Origin: Marixanthomonas ophiurae
Lineage (GTDB): Bacteria; Bacteroidota; Bacteroidia; Flavobacteriales; Flavobacteriaceae
Length of the DNA stretch: 64,000 nt
Reading direction: 5' to 3'
NCBI RefSeq assembly: GCF_003413745.1
Contig: NZ_QVID01000001.1
Coordinates: 1,984,001-2,048,000, forward strand
In this document: piece after piece, positions 61,142 through 64,000 of the stretch
Layout: each line of letters begins with the position of its first letter
Numbering within the stretch: the first letter of the stretch is position 1
Translations under genes and position numbers: made by a program
The notes under the pieces: model-generated
Seen by the model: only the letters and a program-made list of their open reading frames with translations
Database searches by the model: none
Told to the model about the DNA's origin: nothing

Positions 61142-61975
61142 ATGAATGTATTAATCCCGACTGATTTTTCAGATAATTCGTGGAATGCGATTGAATATGC
61201 TATTTCTTTATTAAAAGAAGTACGTGTAACGTTTCATTTATTACATATAAATAATAGACTAGGTACTGAAATGGGACCTGAAATTCAAGGAAGTGGGACA
61301 TTGCTTGCTGCTCAAGATAAAATAAAAGTGGCTACTCAATTACAAGAGCTAAAAAATAAAATCCTTACGCAATATGCCTTTCATAATCATGCTTACAAGT
61401 CTACTATTGAAAACACTTCATTTATAAAAGGGGTACGTTCTCAAATTACTAAAAATGAAATAGACCTCATTATTATGGGGACTAAAGGGGCGTCGGGTAT
61501 TAAAAAATATACCTTGGGTAGCAATGCAGGCGATGTAATAACAAAGGTAAAATGCCCTGTTTTGGTTATTCCTGAAAATACCCGGTTTGAAGAGCCAAAA
61601 CATATTGCATTTCCTACAGATTTCAACTTACTTTATAAAGAACGGATTGTAAAAACATTAAAAAGTGTAACACAATTACATCATTCTTTTCTACATGTGG
61701 TTCACGTTAGAGGTAAAAACCTACCATTAACCGAAGCGCAGGAAAAAAATAAAATTTTCTTAAAGGATAGCTTAGAAGAAATACAGCATAGGTTTCATAC
61801 TTGTAACACCTTTGATTTGGAAGAAGCCATTCAAAAATTTGTTGAAAAAAAGCAGATTAATATAATAGCCATGGTAGCTAAAAACCTCAATTTTTTTCAA
61901 CGTATTTTATTTAGACCTACCGTTAAAAAAATGAGCTATCAAACTGAAGTCCCTTTTTTGGTACTTCACGAATAA
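61142..61975 (+). CDS. Universal stress protein, two-domain
   Basis: 277 residues from the ATG at 61142 (a GTG immediately precedes it). Domain 1 (1-145) has NVLIPTDFSDNSWNAI and MGTKGASGIKKYTLGSN, a complete ATP-binding motif. Domain 2 (150-277) keeps the fold but its nucleotide motif is degenerate (MVAKNLNFFQRILFRPTVKKM). It has its own FNR-like promoter and follows the receiver-CRP gene. Confidence 0.88.
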   Translation: MNVLIPTDFSDNSWNAIEYAISLLKEVRVTFHLLHINNRLGTEMGPEIQGSGTLLAAQDKIKVATQLQELKNKILTQYAFHNHAYKSTIENTSFIKGVRSQITKNEIDLIIMGTKGASGIKKYTLGSNAGDVITKVKCPVLVIPENTRFEEPKHIAFPTDFNLLYKERIVKTLKSVTQLHHSFLHVVHVRGKNLPLTEAQEKNKIFLKDSLEEIQHRFHTCNTFDLEEAIQKFVEKKQINIIAMVAKNLNFFQRILFRPTVKKMSYQTEVPFLVLHE

Positions 61976-62000
61976 AAACAAATAACGTTTACATTTTTAG

Positions 62001-62225
62001 TTATTCATCTTTTTCAATGGAGTGATCCTCATAGAAATCGTCAAATGTTTTATCGGTGGTATAGGTATCTGTCAATATTTTATAAATCGTATAAATTAAA
62101 AATACTTGTCCCAATGCGGTAAGATAGAATACCCAATTAAATGAAAAATTCATCAACGAAAAGATCAACACTGTCAATAATACAAACGTCGTAATGACTA
62201 ACCAAGAGATGGCAGAAAGTTTCAT
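62001..62225 (-). CDS. Small two-helix membrane protein
   Basis: A 74-residue protein with two transmembrane helices (about 5-27 and 31-50) and an acidic, soluble C-terminal tail (FDDFYEDHSIEKDE). I recognise no family. It is transcribed towards the preceding universal stress gene, so it is not part of the usp operons. Codon use and hydropathy support a real gene. Confidence 0.65.
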   Translation of the reverse strand: MKLSAISWLVITTFVLLTVLIFSLMNFSFNWVFYLTALGQVFLIYTIYKILTDTYTTDKTFDDFYEDHSIEKDE

Positions 62226-62296
62226 CTTTTCTTTTAAAGATAAACATTGTTCATTAAATATATTATTAAGAATACACTAAATTTCAAATAGTTAAC

Positions 62297-62339
62297 TGAT
62301 AAATGTCATAGTATTTCAGGTTAAGTCAAGCTATCTTTG
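62297..62339 (+). promoter_or_regulatory. FNR-like site and promoter of usp gene pair at 62364
   Basis: CTGAT-AAAT-GTCAT (core 62297-62308) begins exactly 35 bp before the -7 element TATCTTTG (62332-62339), the same geometry as at 55362, 58673 (minus) and 61078. The predicted transcript begins near 62344 and rules out the ATG/GTG-type frame start at 62337. Confidence 0.7.
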
Positions 62340-62363
62340 GTTCTGTTAAAAACAGTGCCAACT

Positions 62364-63209
62364 ATGCGAAAAATAATCATCCCAACCGATTTTTCAGAAA
62401 ATGCTCGTAATGCAGTACGATATGCCGTAGAACTTTTTAAGTATGATCGTTGTGAAATTACACTTCTCCATGCTTTTGCAGATGAGGTGTATGAAAACAA
62501 CCTAGAGATGTCACGTTCTCTTTTTGAAGAATACAAGAAAAAAACAAAGCAAAGTGCTGAAAAGGAGCTAGAAAACCTTTTAATATTCGTAAAAGAAGCT
62601 TCTCCTAACCCGAGGCACAAATACTCAGCTAATGCGGTGTTTTCAAATTTAATAGACGCCGTGAACGAACTAGTAGAAACCGACAACAGCGATATCGTTG
62701 TGATGGGAACTCGGGGACATACCGATGACCGCGACCTTACTTTTGGGAGCAATACATTACAGGTGGTAAAATATGTAAGTTGTCCTGTACTGGCAGTGCC
62801 TTCAAAATATACAGATTGGCACCCTAAAGAAGTACTGTTTCCTACACCTTACCTTATGCCGTTTAGGCGCAGGGAAATAAAACTGTTAAGTACTATATGT
62901 GAAAAATTTAAAGCTACTATTCACCTTCTATACGTTTCAGAGTATGAAAAACTGTCGTTTCGCCAACAAGATAACAAAGCGTTTTTAAATTCTTGTATAA
63001 AAGATAATTACCGGCAGTTCCACATTAAAACAGGAAAGGACATAGTAAAAACAGTCAATTCTTTTATAAATGAAGAGGATATAGATATGCTTGTAATGAT
63101 AAATCATCGCCATTCATTTTTAGAAGGTATACTGTACAGCAACACCATCGATAAAATAGGGTTGAAAGTACAAGTACCCTTTTTAATACTTCAAAATTTA
63201 TCACGATAA
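62364..63209 (+). CDS. Universal stress protein, two-domain
   Basis: 281 residues from the ATG at 62364 (MRKIIIPTDFSENARNAV); an earlier in-frame start at 62337 precedes the predicted transcript start. Domain 1 has MGTRGHTDDRDLTFGSN, an intact ATP-binding motif. Domain 2 ends MINHRHSFLEGILYSNTIDKI, a degenerate motif. A paralogue follows after 13 bp, so the two are co-transcribed under one FNR-like promoter. Confidence 0.88.
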   Translation: MRKIIIPTDFSENARNAVRYAVELFKYDRCEITLLHAFADEVYENNLEMSRSLFEEYKKKTKQSAEKELENLLIFVKEASPNPRHKYSANAVFSNLIDAVNELVETDNSDIVVMGTRGHTDDRDLTFGSNTLQVVKYVSCPVLAVPSKYTDWHPKEVLFPTPYLMPFRRREIKLLSTICEKFKATIHLLYVSEYEKLSFRQQDNKAFLNSCIKDNYRQFHIKTGKDIVKTVNSFINEEDIDMLVMINHRHSFLEGILYSNTIDKIGLKVQVPFLILQNLSR

Positions 63210-63222
63210 AATTTAATTAAAA

Positions 63223-64000
63223 ATGAAAAAAATCCTAATACCCACCGATTTTTCAAACAATGCATATGCTGCGTTGTTTTATACTGTAAAACTTTTTAGT
63301 GACGAAGAAGTACAATTTTATCTATTGCATTCATTTGCCGATAGTGTCTCTGCGCTTACAAGCCGTGTGGATATTGGTAAATCTGAAAAATTGATGGACA
63401 AACTGTACGATGAAGCCGATAAAGACGGCAAACAGCTCATTCATCATATTAACCGAGACAGTGATAACAAGTCACACAATTTTGAGTTTATTTCCACCTC
63501 CATGTCCTTGGTGCGGGGAACCAATAAACTGATTATAAAGTACGGTATCGATTTGGTTGTAATGGGAACCAAAGGGCGTACTGCTGCCGAAGATATTTTA
63601 TTGGGCAGCAATACCATTCAGGTTATCAAAAACATTAAAAATGCACCTTTATTGGTAGTACCGCAGGAAATGGATTTCACAATACCTTCAGAAATTGCTT
63701 TTGCTACAGATTATAACGAAGCATTTCCAACCGTAGGGATAACTCCTATGCTAGCTTTAGCTAAAAGCTACCAATCAACTATTCATTTAGTGCACGTAGG
63801 TGAAAAAGCTACTATGGATACCCAACAGCAACAACACTTAAAACTTATTAAAAAAGCCCTTACAGACTGTAAAACAAAAATACATTGGATTTCTAAAGAA
63901 GGCAGTATAGCAAACAGTATTGATAGTTTTGTTGTTGATAAAAGCATAGATCTGCTGGTGATGGTATATCACAGATACAATGCAATTGCTCGCATATTTA
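63223..64000 (+). CDS. Universal stress protein, partial at window end
   Basis: Starts at ATG 63223 (MKKILIPTDFSNNAYAALFY) and remains open to the window edge, giving 259 residues of an expected 275-280. Domain 1 has MGTKGRTAAEDILLGSN with an intact nucleotide motif; the partly visible domain 2 (IAFATDYNEAFPTVG to MVYHRYNAIARIF) looks degenerate, like its neighbours. It is the second gene of the 62364 operon. The last residues and stop lie outside the window. Confidence 0.88.
   Translation, partial: MKKILIPTDFSNNAYAALFYTVKLFSDEEVQFYLLHSFADSVSALTSRVDIGKSEKLMDKLYDEADKDGKQLIHHINRDSDNKSHNFEFISTSMSLVRGTNKLIIKYGIDLVVMGTKGRTAAEDILLGSNTIQVIKNIKNAPLLVVPQEMDFTIPSEIAFATDYNEAFPTVGITPMLALAKSYQSTIHLVHVGEKATMDTQQQQHLKLIKKALTDCKTKIHWISKEGSIANSIDSFVVDKSIDLLVMVYHRYNAIARIF

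Noticed and set aside
1-64000. CRISPR arrays, insertion sequences, prophage, integrases, rRNA genes
   Set aside because: I found no repeat-spacer pattern, transposase-like or integrase-like frame, attachment-site duplication or rRNA sequence. Codon use and base composition look even across the window, with no sign of a recently acquired island.

Overview
The window is AT-rich, densely packed chromosomal DNA from a member of the Bacteroidota, almost certainly a marine, aerobic, pigmented flavobacterium (Flavobacteriia). The evidence is the TAnnTTTG promoter -7 elements in front of many genes with no clear Shine-Dalgarno sequences, a nusB-DUF1573-yajC operon, SprB-like and FKBP lipoproteins, a zeaxanthin-type carotenoid operon, and lipoproteins with short signal peptides ending in a cysteine lipobox. 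I see no insertion sequence, prophage, integrase, CRISPR array or rRNA. The two tRNAs are tRNA-Leu(GAG) and tRNA-Lys(TTT).

Layout. 1-6.6 kb: housekeeping genes (nusB end, DUF1573 lipoprotein, yajC, pepT, pyrD, LysE exporter, HMG-CoA lyase-like enzyme, 5'-nucleotidase-like lipoprotein). 6.6-13.8 kb: an iron-type cell-surface locus (haem-binding protein, DUF4856 lipoprotein, imelysin, HTTM membrane protein, TonB-dependent receptor, small eight-cysteine protein) with two Fur-box-like palindromes. 13.9-25.8 kb: guaB, an OmpH-like chaperone, three SurA/PpiC-type proteins, MoxR ATPase, aconitase and a TlpA-like thioredoxin. 25.8-30.8 kb: carotenoid operon (crtI, crtB, crtZ, lycopene cyclase, plus a deaminase) headed by a MerR/B12-domain regulator that keeps the cobalamin and light-sensing residues of CarH. 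31.2-37.3 kb: OmpR-type two-component pair, UspA-like protein, SulP transporter and K+/H+-type antiporter. 37.5-42.7 kb: tRNA-Lys, aroK, phosphoribosyltransferase, S4 protein, FKBP lipoprotein and an AGCS transporter carrying a lipoyl-like insert. 43-51 kb: three-gene transhydrogenase, NtrC-type two-component system, small cysteine protein, glutamate dehydrogenase and a GreA/Rnk-like factor. 51-64 kb: a stress block (tandem SpoIIAA-like protein, beta-barrel protein, MscS channel, GbsR/MarR regulator, ribosome hibernation factor, four universal stress proteins, decayed deoD, thioredoxin, DUF3298 lipoprotein, TerB-like protein, PAS histidine kinase, and a receiver-CRP hybrid regulator).

The most informative signal is regulatory. 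(1) Four promoters in the 55-62 kb stress block carry an FNR-like palindrome (YTGAY-N4-RTCAT) whose first base lies exactly 35 bp before the -7 element, the geometry of a class II CRP/FNR activator. The likely activator is the receiver-CRP hybrid encoded in the same block. (2) The OmpR-type regulator gene and the UspA-like/SulP operon share TCTAA direct repeats with an 11-bp period in the same phase relative to the -7 element (-49 and -38 in both). This also implies that the regulator is translated from a non-AUG codon. (3) A perfect 10-bp inverted repeat overlaps the start codon of the CarH-like gene. (4) A 28-bp palindrome in front of the GbsR/MarR gene is repeated, degenerate, in front of the mscS operon. 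(5) Two sigma-54-like promoters with a common TGGCATA-N4-TTG core precede the transhydrogenase operon and a small cysteine protein, on either side of the NtrC-type regulator. These are pattern-based inferences. No alignment or database search was run.
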